In this document: piece after piece, positions 1-6,427 of the stretch
How positions within the stretch are numbered: position 1 is the stretch's first letter
Layout of the letters: every line of letters begins with the position of its first letter
DNA from: Firmicutes bacterium AM31-12AC
GTDB taxonomy: Bacteria > Bacillota > Clostridia > Lachnospirales > Lachnospiraceae
Assembly (NCBI GenBank): GCA_003480425.1
Contig: QUJA01000063.1
Span: forward strand, 1 to 11,070
Length of the DNA stretch: 11,070 nt
Reading direction: 5' to 3'
The notes under the pieces: model-generated
The model's input: the letters and a program-made list of their open reading frames with translations, nothing else
What the model was told of the DNA's origin: nothing
Database searches by the model: none
Made by a program: the position numbers and the translations under genes

Positions 1-48
1 CGGGGTTAATGGCTCTTTTTGGCTTGCCCAAAAGAGCTATTAACCCCG
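1..48. repeat. Long palindrome (stem-loop) in the flanking repeat
   Basis: Positions 1-19 and 30-48 are reverse complements over 19 bases with one G/T wobble (G11 against T38), leaving a 10-base loop (20-29). The stem begins CGGGG and ends CCCCG, so it incorporates part of the GGGGACGGGG core found in the adjacent repeats. The window seems to start inside the palindrome, because the right arm continues as CCCCGTCCCC. No T-run follows the stem on the + strand, so it is not a classical terminator in that direction. It is probably a repetitive extragenic palindrome-like element. Confidence 0.8.
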
Positions 49-84
49 TCCCCACTGGCATCAACCCCCCGTCCCCAACCCCCC
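42..84 (-). repeat. Two GGGGACGGGG repeat units, minus orientation
   Basis: CCCCGTCCCC occurs at 44-53 and again at 67-76, 23 bases apart. The surrounding sequence (42-59) reads, on the minus strand, GCCAGTGGGGACGGGGTT. This matches a unit at 11028-11046 on the plus strand except for one extra T. The C-rich tract ends at 84, two bases before the -35 box of the operon promoter. The repeats resemble REP-like intergenic elements of Lachnospiraceae. Assignment to a mobile family is inference; no transposase lies in the window. Confidence 0.75.
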
Positions 85-86
85 TC

Positions 87-115
87 TTGTCTACATTTCC
101 AACAGATGTTATACT
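87..115 (+). promoter_or_regulatory. Sigma-A-type promoter with extended -10 for the pel operon
   Basis: TTGTCT (87-92) and TATACT (110-115) are separated by 17 bases. A TG dinucleotide at 107-108 gives an extended -10 (TGTTATACT). Transcription would start near 122, giving a leader of about 27 bases before the first start codon, too short for a riboswitch. The -35 box abuts the C-rich repeat. No operator palindrome is evident, which fits control at the protein level through PelD. Confidence 0.7.
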
Positions 116-148
116 AATGAAAATATACGAATGTAAGGCAGGTCGTTT

Positions 149-487
149 ATGAAATTGTTATTAACCGGAAATATTGGATATATTACGGCGGAATTTATAG
201 AGGAGGCGTTCCCGGAGTGTCAGATTCTTCTGCTTGGGGAAACGAAATTAAAGTCAAATCGCAGGAAGGGATTATCGGTGCATCCGATGCCGAGACAGGA
301 AAGTGAGTTTAGGGATATTTTCAAAACGTATGATTTTGAAGGTGTTATATATTTTTCTAACTATCTTAGCTTCCATGGACCAAGGAAGGTGAGATGGAGA
401 CTTTGCGCCATTTATTACATTATTATAAGGGAAATTCGAATTCCCGATTCTTATATGTTACCAATTCTGAGAGTTCATATGATATAA
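149..487 (+). CDS. N-terminal SDR/epimerase-like domain of PelD, cut off by a frameshift
   Basis: The start is ATG at 149, with AAGG at 135-138 and AGG at 140-142 just upstream. The first ~77 residues look like the start of an extended short-chain dehydrogenase/NAD-dependent epimerase: a hydrophobic beta strand, then LLTGNIGY (a variant of TGxxGxxG) and a helix. From about nucleotide 380 the frame leaves the homologous reading. The continuation of the Rossmann domain (YVTNSESSYD, then ILRTPYLYSG) is found in the -1 frame of the downstream gene. Restoring one base (for example CCAAGG to CCAAAGG near 382) would join the two into one ~698-residue protein. The last ~35 residues of this frame are therefore probably not native. 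In the complete protein this domain could bind a dinucleotide or sugar nucleotide. The catalytic YxxxK is not recognisable, so a sensory or structural role is possible. Confidence 0.65.
   Translation: MKLLLTGNIGYITAEFIEEAFPECQILLLGETKLKSNRRKGLSVHPMPRQESEFRDIFKTYDFEGVIYFSNYLSFHGPRKVRWRLCAIYYIIIREIRIPDSYMLPILRVHMI
382..393 (+). promoter_or_regulatory. Internal Shine-Dalgarno before ATG 394
   Basis: AAGGAAGGTGAG at 382-393 directly precedes the ATG at 394 and closely resembles an AGGAGGTGA anti-SD match. It sits exactly at the frame junction of the split pelD. If the frameshift is real, ribosomes could initiate here and still make the membrane and regulatory part of PelD. The spacing to the start depends on which G-run pairs with the rRNA. 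Confidence 0.5.
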
Positions 488-2244
488 CGACAGGGAAGAC
501 TTTGCTGGTTCGTTCGGCAGAGGAGTTTTGCAGACAGTATGGTGAACTGCACGGGCTTTCTGTTAAGATTCTTCGTACTCCATATCTTTATTCAGGAATT
601 TATGAAAATGATTACTTTTTCAAGCTCTTTTCAAAGGCGTTTGAGAAAAAGGAGATTGTGTTTGAAGAAGCCCCGGCACAGGAAGCACATTTTCTTGCAT
701 TGTCAGATTTATCCAATCTGTTATATAAGATTTTTGACAACTGGAATGATCAGGAGGGAGCACTTCAGGTCCCGCAGGTGTTTCATTTTACTTTCGAGCA
801 GCTTGGACAGAAGCTAAATGAATTGTTACCAGCAGTACATATTAAATATCTGGCGAATGCTGCGATTCAGAATGTGGCGGCGAACGACCGTGTTTTGCGA
901 AATGAGTACGGATGGTTTCCAAAGATTTCTCTGTTGGAGGATTTGCCGGAGGTATATGAAGCTTACTGTGAGGAAACAAATCATAAGGCACGGAAAATAG
1001 ATGTATTGCGGGACTTTTTAAATCAACATAAAACACTTTTGAAAGTAGCGGAGCTTTTAATTACATTTTTGCTTTTTGAATTATTGAACCGGGCGGCAGG
1101 AAATCAGGTCCAATTTAAAATGATTGACTTGCGTCTTGTTTATATTGTTTTATTCGGAAGTTTGTATGGGATTAATTACGGAATTGCGGCGGCGGGGCTG
1201 GAAACCTTGTCGCTTTTGGCTGCATATGTAAAAGAGAATGTCAGCTGGACAACGCTTTTTTATGAACCCTCGAACTGGATTCCGTTTATTTTTTATTTTG
1301 CGGTCGGTGCAATCTGCGGATATATCAGAATGAAGAACAGTGATAATATCAAATTTATGAAGGATGAAAATAAACTGGTTCTGGATAAATTTTTATTTAT
1401 GCGTGAAATGTATCAGGAGGCACTTCGTGACAAACGCCAGTACAAGAAACAGATTCTTGGAAGCCGGGACAGCTTTGGTAAGATTTTTGATATCACAAGA
1501 AAGCTGGATGTTATCATGCCACAGGAATTGTTTCTTGAAACGATGCATGTGATGGAAGATGTCCTTGAAAATAATACGTTTGCTTTCTATTCTGTCGGAA
1601 AGAATCAGTATTTTGGACGTTTGGAGATTGCATCGAGCGGAATGAATGATGTATTCCCAAAATCTGTCAGGTTAAGTGATTATCCGGAGATAATGGAAAA
1701 GATAAAAGCCGGAGAAGTATGGGCAAACCGCGATTTGATAAATGGATATCCAATGTATATAAACGGAATTCGAAGAGAAGGACAGCTTGTGATGCTGATT
1801 GTTGTGAAGGAAGCAGATGGGGAACAGCTTTCTCTCTATTATCTGAATTTATTTAAAATTCTGTGTGGTCTGGTTGAGACTTCTCTTTTACGGGCACTGG
1901 ATTATCAGGAGGCAATTGAGAATAAAAAATATGTTGCGGGTACACGTATATTGAAGCCGGAATATTTTAAAGAACGTTTGGATTCGTTCCACTCTATGAG
2001 AGAGGAAAGACGAGGGTCATATGTTCTTCTCAAATTGGAGTATCCGAATATGTCACTTGCACAGGCAGATGAAGTCCTGCAGAATTCAGTACGTGAAAAT
2101 GATGTCTGGGGCATTTCGGAAAATGAAGAGCTGTTCATTATCCTTTCACAGACAGAACAAACGGCATTGCCAATTGTATTGGAAAGACTGGAAAACGACG
2201 GATTTATCTGTCATGAAATGGACGCCCCGGCTGGTGGAAAATAA
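394..2244 (+). CDS. pelD: PelD, c-di-GMP-responsive activator of Pel polysaccharide synthesis
   Basis: PelD is the membrane receptor that activates the Pel synthase on binding cyclic-di-GMP. Residues (numbered from ATG 394): 1-200 are the remainder of an SDR/epimerase-like domain. About 216-310 hold four membrane helices (216-233, 246-262, 263-280, 294-310). About 315-360 are charged and probably coiled coil. About 365-500 are GAF-like, and 510-612 a degenerate GGDEF domain. The GGDEF position reads ENEEL (576-580), so cyclase activity is not expected. R567-E-N-D570 sits five residues upstream, exactly where the RxxD inhibitory c-di-GMP site lies in diguanylate cyclases. This architecture (four membrane helices, GAF, inactive GGDEF with I-site) is that of PelD; the SDR part is extra compared with the Pseudomonas protein. 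Frame 1 is open upstream to a TAG at 367. The native start is probably ATG 149 in another frame, so this entry is likely the 3' part of a frameshifted gene. pelE follows after 21 bases. Confidence 0.85.
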   Translation: METLRHLLHYYKGNSNSRFLYVTNSESSYDITTGKTLLVRSAEEFCRQYGELHGLSVKILRTPYLYSGIYENDYFFKLFSKAFEKKEIVFEEAPAQEAHFLALSDLSNLLYKIFDNWNDQEGALQVPQVFHFTFEQLGQKLNELLPAVHIKYLANAAIQNVAANDRVLRNEYGWFPKISLLEDLPEVYEAYCEETNHKARKIDVLRDFLNQHKTLLKVAELLITFLLFELLNRAAGNQVQFKMIDLRLVYIVLFGSLYGINYGIAAAGLETLSLLAAYVKENVSWTTLFYEPSNWIPFIFYFAVGAICGYIRMKNSDNIKFMKDENKLVLDKFLFMREMYQEALRDKRQYKKQILGSRDSFGKIFDITRKLDVIMPQELFLETMHVMEDVLENNTFAFYSVGKNQYFGRLEIASSGMNDVFPKSVRLSDYPEIMEKIKAGEVWANRDLINGYPMYINGIRREGQLVMLIVVKEADGEQLSLYYLNLFKILCGLVETSLLRALDYQEAIENKKYVAGTRILKPEYFKERLDSFHSMREERRGSYVLLKLEYPNMSLAQADEVLQNSVRENDVWGISENEELFIILSQTEQTALPIVLERLENDGFICHEMDAPAGGK

Positions 2245-2253
2245 GAGATTTAC

Positions 2254-2259
2254 AGGAGA
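2254..2259 (+). promoter_or_regulatory. Ribosome binding site of pelE
   Basis: AGGAGA at 2254-2259 lies six bases before ATG 2266, in the only intergenic gap longer than a few bases within the operon. It supports the chosen start of pelE. Confidence 0.6.
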
Positions 2260-2265
2260 AACACG

Positions 2266-3033
2266 ATGATTCGGACAGTGTTTGGCATACTTTTAATCCT
2301 ATTACATATAATTTGTTGCATATTGGTCTGGTTTGGGATAAAAACACATGCATTGAAAGTAAAAAAATATCTGATGGCACTTGTGATATTTGTTCCTTTC
2401 TGGGGGATACTCTGTGTGCTTATTTTACATTTTCAGGTTTTGACGAAAACAGACAATGTGGTTGAAGCCGGAGTGGAGAAGCTGCGTGTAAATGAGGAAA
2501 TTTATAAAAATAATATCCGTGCAGCATCTGATACGGATAAGAAAGTCGTTCCGCTGGAAGAGGCACTTTTGATCAATGAGCCTGAGCTTCGGCGGGAATT
2601 GATCATGGATGTGTTAAATGACAATCCGGAGGAATATATGGATCTTTTGAAGCAGGCCCGCATGAATGAAGATGTAGAAGTAGTACATTATGCAATTACA
2701 GCGATGGTTGAGCTTTCGAAAGAGTATGATTTCCGTATGCAGAAACTGGAAAAATTATATGCGGCGTCTCCGAATGATCCGGAGATATTAAAGCAGTACT
2801 GTGATTTTATGGAAGAATATTTGAATCAGGGGATTCTGGAAGCACAGATGGAGAAAATGCAGCGCGAGCGTTATATCCGTATGTTAAGACAGAAACTGTC
2901 GTTAAAGCCGGAGCTTCATACGTGTATTTGCCTGTTTAAGAATCTGATGATAAATGGAGATTATGTTCAGGCGGAAGAAATTCTGAATATGATAGATGAA
3001 AAATGCACCGCAGGGAGGAGTTCTGGCTTTTGA
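2266..3033 (+). CDS. pelE: PelE, membrane-anchored TPR protein of the Pel synthase (C-terminus frameshifted)
   Basis: PelE is an inner-membrane TPR protein of the Pel synthase complex, probably a scaffold that contacts PelD, PelF and PelG. Two membrane helices are visible at residues 3-25 and 35-57. A mostly helical cytoplasmic region follows, with repeat-like helix pairs from about 95 to 245. The stretch around 98-150, with EEALLINEPELRR and later VVHYAITAMVEL, is typical of PelE. The frame ends at TGA 3031-3033 with a tail (CTAGRSSGF) that does not look native. From the A5 run at 2999-3003, the -1 frame continues with helical sequence (REEFWLLKIQYLAEQK and onward) to TGA 3156-3158. One missing A would therefore explain the early stop. 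The restored protein would be about 297 residues and would overlap the pelA start by 13 bases. It is identified from position between pelD and pelA and from this architecture. Confidence 0.8.
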   Translation: MIRTVFGILLILLHIICCILVWFGIKTHALKVKKYLMALVIFVPFWGILCVLILHFQVLTKTDNVVEAGVEKLRVNEEIYKNNIRAASDTDKKVVPLEEALLINEPELRRELIMDVLNDNPEEYMDLLKQARMNEDVEVVHYAITAMVELSKEYDFRMQKLEKLYAASPNDPEILKQYCDFMEEYLNQGILEAQMEKMQRERYIRMLRQKLSLKPELHTCICLFKNLMINGDYVQAEEILNMIDEKCTAGRSSGF

Positions 3034-3158
3034 AGATACAATATCTGGCAGAGCAGAAAAGAGGAAGCGAACTGCATGAGAGTTTAAGACAGATGAAGGA
3101 AGAACACATTTATCTGTCATCGAAGAGTAAGGAGGCATTGGCTTTTTGGCTAGATTGA
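3003..3158 (+). pseudogene. Out-of-frame C-terminal remnant of PelE
   Basis: Reading from ATG 3003 gives about 51 codons, beginning MHRREEFWLLK and ending ALAFWLD before TGA 3156-3158. It continues the TPR-like helical pattern of PelE and fills a stretch that would otherwise be an unusual 112-base gap in a tightly packed operon. No good ribosome binding site precedes the ATG, so independent translation is unlikely. It is best read as the displaced 3' end of pelE. Confidence 0.65.
3129..3135 (+). promoter_or_regulatory. Ribosome binding site selecting TTG 3146 for pelA
   Basis: AAGGAGG at 3129-3135 is a near-perfect Shine-Dalgarno, ten bases before TTG 3146. The next in-frame ATG (3191) is 55 bases downstream and would remove residues before the membrane anchor, so the TTG start is preferred. 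Confidence 0.6.
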
Positions 3159-4999
3159 TACATTCACTAAAAACATTTCCATTTAAAAGTATGCTTGTGA
3201 TCTTAAGTGTTTTTATGATGATCGCAGTTGTCCTTTTTGCAGAGCGGAGTGGAATTCACTATACAGAAAAAAACAGACAGATTAATTATCTGGATAAGAA
3301 TGAGGTTGTTACAGAAAAAACAGCTGTAAAAACATTGAAGAAAACGTGCCTGGTGCTTCGAAACAGTGGGGATGTATCAAGCAATCAGGCATGGGAAGAA
3401 TTTCAGCAGATATTTAATGATATGAAAATCGGAACCGATGTGGTTGATGTGCAGACGGCTTCTGGTATTCCTGATTATCATAAGTATGAAACGGTTGTTG
3501 TTTTGCTAGGTGATATCAGTCCGCTAAAAGAGAATCTGGTGAATTTGTGCGAATGGGTTTCAGATGGTGGAAATGTTCTTTTTGCTATGACACTTCAGAA
3601 GACGGCATATACATCGATGATAGAGCAGAAAATCGGAATTATTTCTTCCGGATATGATGATTCTGTTGTGGACAGTATTTATTTTGATTCTGACTTTATG
3701 CTTGGTGGTGGAGAGTCTTATGCAATTACGGATGCTTTTGAGTCAGCATGGTCGGTTCAGGTAAGCGAGAAGGCAAAGGTCTATGCGAGAATAAAAGATA
3801 AAAATGGACAACCATTAATATGGGAAAACAGTTATGGCAAAGGTAAATTTGTAGTAGATAATTTTGGTTTATATGAGAAGGCAGTACGAGGATTCTATGC
3901 GGCGTCATACAGTCTGCTTACGGATGTGGGCGTTTATCCTGTGATCAATGGTTCCGTGTTTTATCTGGATGATTTTCCGTCACCGGTTCCAAGTGGAGAT
4001 GGAACCTATGTAAAACGTGATTACGATATGAGTATTAAAGATTTTTATGCAAATGTATGGTGGCCGGATATGCTGGAAATTGCTTCAGATTATAATATTC
4101 ATTATACCGGAGTAATCATCGAGAACTATGAGGATGAGACGAATGGAAAGATAAAGAAACAGACAGATACTTCTCGTTTCCAGTATTTTGGAAACATGCT
4201 TCTTCATCAGGGAGGAGAACTGGGATATCATGGATACAATCATCAGCCGCTGAGTCTTTCAAATACGGATTATGGTGATGTACTTCCATATAATACATGG
4301 AAAAGTGAAGATGCTATGAAGAATGCGGTGAATGAGCTGCTCCGATTTGGAAACGAGATGTTTCCGGGGGTTACAATGTCAGTTTATGTGCCTCCTTCCA
4401 ACGTGTTATCGGAAGAAGGAAGAAAGATGCTTGCAAAGGATTTTCCGGAGATTAAAACGATTGCAAGTAATTATTTTCAAGGCGATTTTGCCTATGTGCA
4501 GGAATTTGAGGTTGCAGAGGATGGAATTGTGGAACAGCCACGTATTACTTCCGGTGCGATTGTAGATGATTATATGAAGATGGCGGCGTTGTCTGAGCTG
4601 AATATGCATTTTGTGAATACACATTTCCTACACCCGGATGACCTTCTGGATGAGGACCGCGGTGCAAAGCTTGGCTGGGAGAAGCTGAAAGCAAATCTGA
4701 ACAATTATATGGAATGGCTGGATGAGTCAGTACCATCTTTGAGAAAGATGACGGGAAGTGAGCTGTCCGGGGCAATCCAGCGTTACGGAGCAGTGACATT
4801 TACAAAGGAAGTAACAGAAGAAGAAATTCGGCTGACGCTTGAGAATTTTTATGATAAAGCATATTTTATGGTGCGTATCAATGAGGGTACGCCGGGTAAT
4901 GTTTCAGGAGGAGCGCTTACGCATCTTACAGGAAATCTTTATCTGCTTGAGGCTGACGAAGCGACAGTAACGATTGAGCGGCAATTAGAAAAGGAGTAA
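3146..4999 (+). CDS. pelA: PelA-type membrane-anchored polysaccharide deacetylase (DUF2194)
   Basis: This enzyme would remove N-acetyl groups from the Pel polymer as it emerges outside the membrane. The start is TTG 3146. Residues 14-34 form one hydrophobic segment, probably an uncleaved anchor leaving the rest extracellular. About 65-260 resemble a Rossmann or glutamine-amidotransferase-like domain. About 270-540 form the deacetylase, with carbohydrate-esterase-4-like signatures: a YLDD pair at D275-D276, HGYNH with H362 and H366 (HxxxH metal ligands), VPP at 415-417 and HFLHPDD with H493 and H496. About 545-612 look like a C-terminal beta domain. The glycoside hydrolase domain of Pseudomonas PelA is missing, as in the Gram-positive PelA-deacetylase (PelADA) arrangement. 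Length, 617 residues, fits the DUF2194 group. The start overlaps the restored pelE end by 13 bases, and pelF begins three bases after its stop, so translation is coupled. Confidence 0.85.
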   Translation: MARLIHSLKTFPFKSMLVILSVFMMIAVVLFAERSGIHYTEKNRQINYLDKNEVVTEKTAVKTLKKTCLVLRNSGDVSSNQAWEEFQQIFNDMKIGTDVVDVQTASGIPDYHKYETVVVLLGDISPLKENLVNLCEWVSDGGNVLFAMTLQKTAYTSMIEQKIGIISSGYDDSVVDSIYFDSDFMLGGGESYAITDAFESAWSVQVSEKAKVYARIKDKNGQPLIWENSYGKGKFVVDNFGLYEKAVRGFYAASYSLLTDVGVYPVINGSVFYLDDFPSPVPSGDGTYVKRDYDMSIKDFYANVWWPDMLEIASDYNIHYTGVIIENYEDETNGKIKKQTDTSRFQYFGNMLLHQGGELGYHGYNHQPLSLSNTDYGDVLPYNTWKSEDAMKNAVNELLRFGNEMFPGVTMSVYVPPSNVLSEEGRKMLAKDFPEIKTIASNYFQGDFAYVQEFEVAEDGIVEQPRITSGAIVDDYMKMAALSELNMHFVNTHFLHPDDLLDEDRGAKLGWEKLKANLNNYMEWLDESVPSLRKMTGSELSGAIQRYGAVTFTKEVTEEEIRLTLENFYDKAYFMVRINEGTPGNVSGGALTHLTGNLYLLEADEATVTIERQLEKE

Positions 5000-5002
5000 A
5001 AG

Positions 5003-6427
5003 GTGAGGATTTGTCTCATATTAGAGGGATGCTATCCCTATATATTTGGCGGTGTATCTACGTGGATGCATCAGTATATAAATGAAATGAAGGAGCATGA
5101 GTTTGTTCTGTGGGTAATCGGTGCGAACGCAAAGGATAAGGGAAAATTTGTCTATGAGCTTCCGCCAAATGTTACGGAAGTTCATGAGGTTTTTTTGGAT
5201 GATGCCCTGCGTGTAAAAGAGTCGGGAAAAATGCATCACGTATTTACTGAAGAAGAGGTGGAAAGCCTCAAAGAGCTGATGTTATGTAAACGTCCGGATT
5301 GGGAAATTTTGTTCCGTCTTTATCATGAGCAGAAAATCAATCCGATGTCATTTCTAAAAAGTGAAGAATTTTTAAATATATTGACGAAGTGCTGTCTGAC
5401 AGAGTATCCTTATACCCCGTTTGCGGATGCATTTCACACGATGCGTTCCATGCTGCTTCCGGTATTGTATCTGATGGGCAGCGAAGTGCCAAAAGCAGAT
5501 GTCTACCATGCAATTTGTACAGGATATGGCGGTCTGCTTGCGTGTCTGGGCGGTTATGTTTATAAGAAGAGAGTGCTTTTGACGGAGCATGGGATTTATA
5601 CAAGGGAACGTGAGGAAGAAATCATACGTGCGAAATGGGTACAGCCGGCGTTTAAGAAACAGTGGATTGCATTTTTCTATATGTTGTCGGATATTATTTA
5701 CAAGCGGGCTTTTCTGGTTTCGTGTCTGTTTACGAATGCTATGCATACGCAGGTGCAGATGGGCTGCGATAAGGATAAGTGCCGTGTGATTGAAAATGGA
5801 ATTAATTATGATAGACTTTCCTCTATTCCGCTGAAAGAGGATGATGGCTGGGTTGATATCGGGGCAATCGTTAGAATGGCACCGATCAAAGACATTAAGA
5901 CGATGATCTATGCGTTTTATGAGTTGTCTACAAGAAGGGAAAATGTGCGGCTACATATTATGGGCGGCGTTGATGACGAGGAGTATGCTAAGGAATGTTA
6001 TGATTTGGTTGAGCAGCTTCATTTGGAAAATGTGCTTTTTACCGGGCGTGTGGATATTGTTTCTTATATGGAAAAACTGGATTTTACGATTTTGACAAGT
6101 ATATCGGAGGGACAGCCATTATCTGTATTGGAATCGTTTGCGGCAAGACGTCCTTGTGTTACGACAGATGTAGGATGCTGCCGGGAGCTTTTGACGGGAA
6201 ATGAGGAAGACTCTTTTGGAATTGCAGGGTATTGTGTGCCTCCTATGTACAGGGAAGGGCTTGCACAGGCTATGGATCGGATGTGTGAGTCAAGGTCGCG
6301 CAGACTTCGTATGGGCGAAAATGCACAGAGGCGTGTAGAGGCATATTATCGGAAGGAAGGGATGGTTGAAAAATACCGGAAACTCTATCAGGAGGTGGAA
6401 GAGGCAGATGGCCGGAATCGGATTTGA
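5003..6427 (+). CDS. pelF: PelF, cytoplasmic GT4-family glycosyltransferase polymerising Pel
   Basis: PelF is the processive glycosyltransferase that builds the Pel chain in the cytosol from a UDP-sugar, probably UDP-GalNAc. The start is GTG 5003, six bases after AAAAGGAG (4989-4996), and gives the typical opening RICLILEGCYPY followed by GGVSTWMHQ (residues 16-24). This is the glycine-rich acceptor-side loop. TEHGIYTRERE (194-204) is a PelF hallmark. In the C-terminal Rossmann domain, R291 and K296 (VRMAPIKDIKT) are the expected donor-phosphate contacts, and SEGQPLSVLE carries the EX7E motif at E369 and E377. CVTTDVGCCREL (385-396) follows. There are no membrane segments or signal peptide, and 474 residues is the normal family length. 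It lies three bases after pelA and overlaps pelG by 20 bases, consistent with PelF and PelG acting as partners. Confidence 0.92.
   Translation: MRICLILEGCYPYIFGGVSTWMHQYINEMKEHEFVLWVIGANAKDKGKFVYELPPNVTEVHEVFLDDALRVKESGKMHHVFTEEEVESLKELMLCKRPDWEILFRLYHEQKINPMSFLKSEEFLNILTKCCLTEYPYTPFADAFHTMRSMLLPVLYLMGSEVPKADVYHAICTGYGGLLACLGGYVYKKRVLLTEHGIYTREREEEIIRAKWVQPAFKKQWIAFFYMLSDIIYKRAFLVSCLFTNAMHTQVQMGCDKDKCRVIENGINYDRLSSIPLKEDDGWVDIGAIVRMAPIKDIKTMIYAFYELSTRRENVRLHIMGGVDDEEYAKECYDLVEQLHLENVLFTGRVDIVSYMEKLDFTILTSISEGQPLSVLESFAARRPCVTTDVGCCRELLTGNEEDSFGIAGYCVPPMYREGLAQAMDRMCESRSRRLRMGENAQRRVEAYYRKEGMVEKYRKLYQEVEEADGRNRI
6390..6404 (+). promoter_or_regulatory. Ribosome binding site deciding the pelG start
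   Basis: AGGAGGT at 6390-6396 and GGAAGAGG at 6397-6404 precede ATG 6408. An earlier in-frame ATG (6366) would add 14 residues that do not belong to the family. PelG proteins begin MAGIGFEL, which starts exactly at 6408. Confidence 0.6.

Noticed and set aside
1..48. Rho-independent terminator of an upstream gene
   Set aside because: The stem is strong but no T-run follows it on the + strand, and the sequence belongs to the repeat. Termination on the minus strand cannot be judged because the window ends.
42..84. CRISPR array or tandem operator sites
   Set aside because: There are only two imperfect units with short dissimilar spacers and no cas genes; the same unit recurs inverted at the far end, which fits a dispersed repeat.
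116..148. Riboswitch leader for c-di-GMP
   Set aside because: The predicted leader is about 27 bases, far too short for a GEMM-type aptamer.
377..393. Programmed -1 ribosomal frameshift in pelD
   Set aside because: Both frames overlap, but no X-XXY-YYZ heptamer is in register and no downstream stem-loop is obvious; a one-base deletion or error is simpler.
3146..4999. Bifunctional PelA with a glycoside hydrolase domain
   Set aside because: The protein has only the amidotransferase-like and deacetylase regions; there is no room for the hydrolase domain, and no PelB or PelC gene is present either.
5372..5746. Open frame of 124 codons on the minus strand
   Set aside because: It is antisense to conserved pelF sequence and has no domain or start signal.
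6366..6407. Longer N-terminus for PelG from ATG 6366
   Set aside because: The added 14 residues are basic and unlike the family, and the MAGIGFEL start at 6408 has its own strong ribosome binding site.
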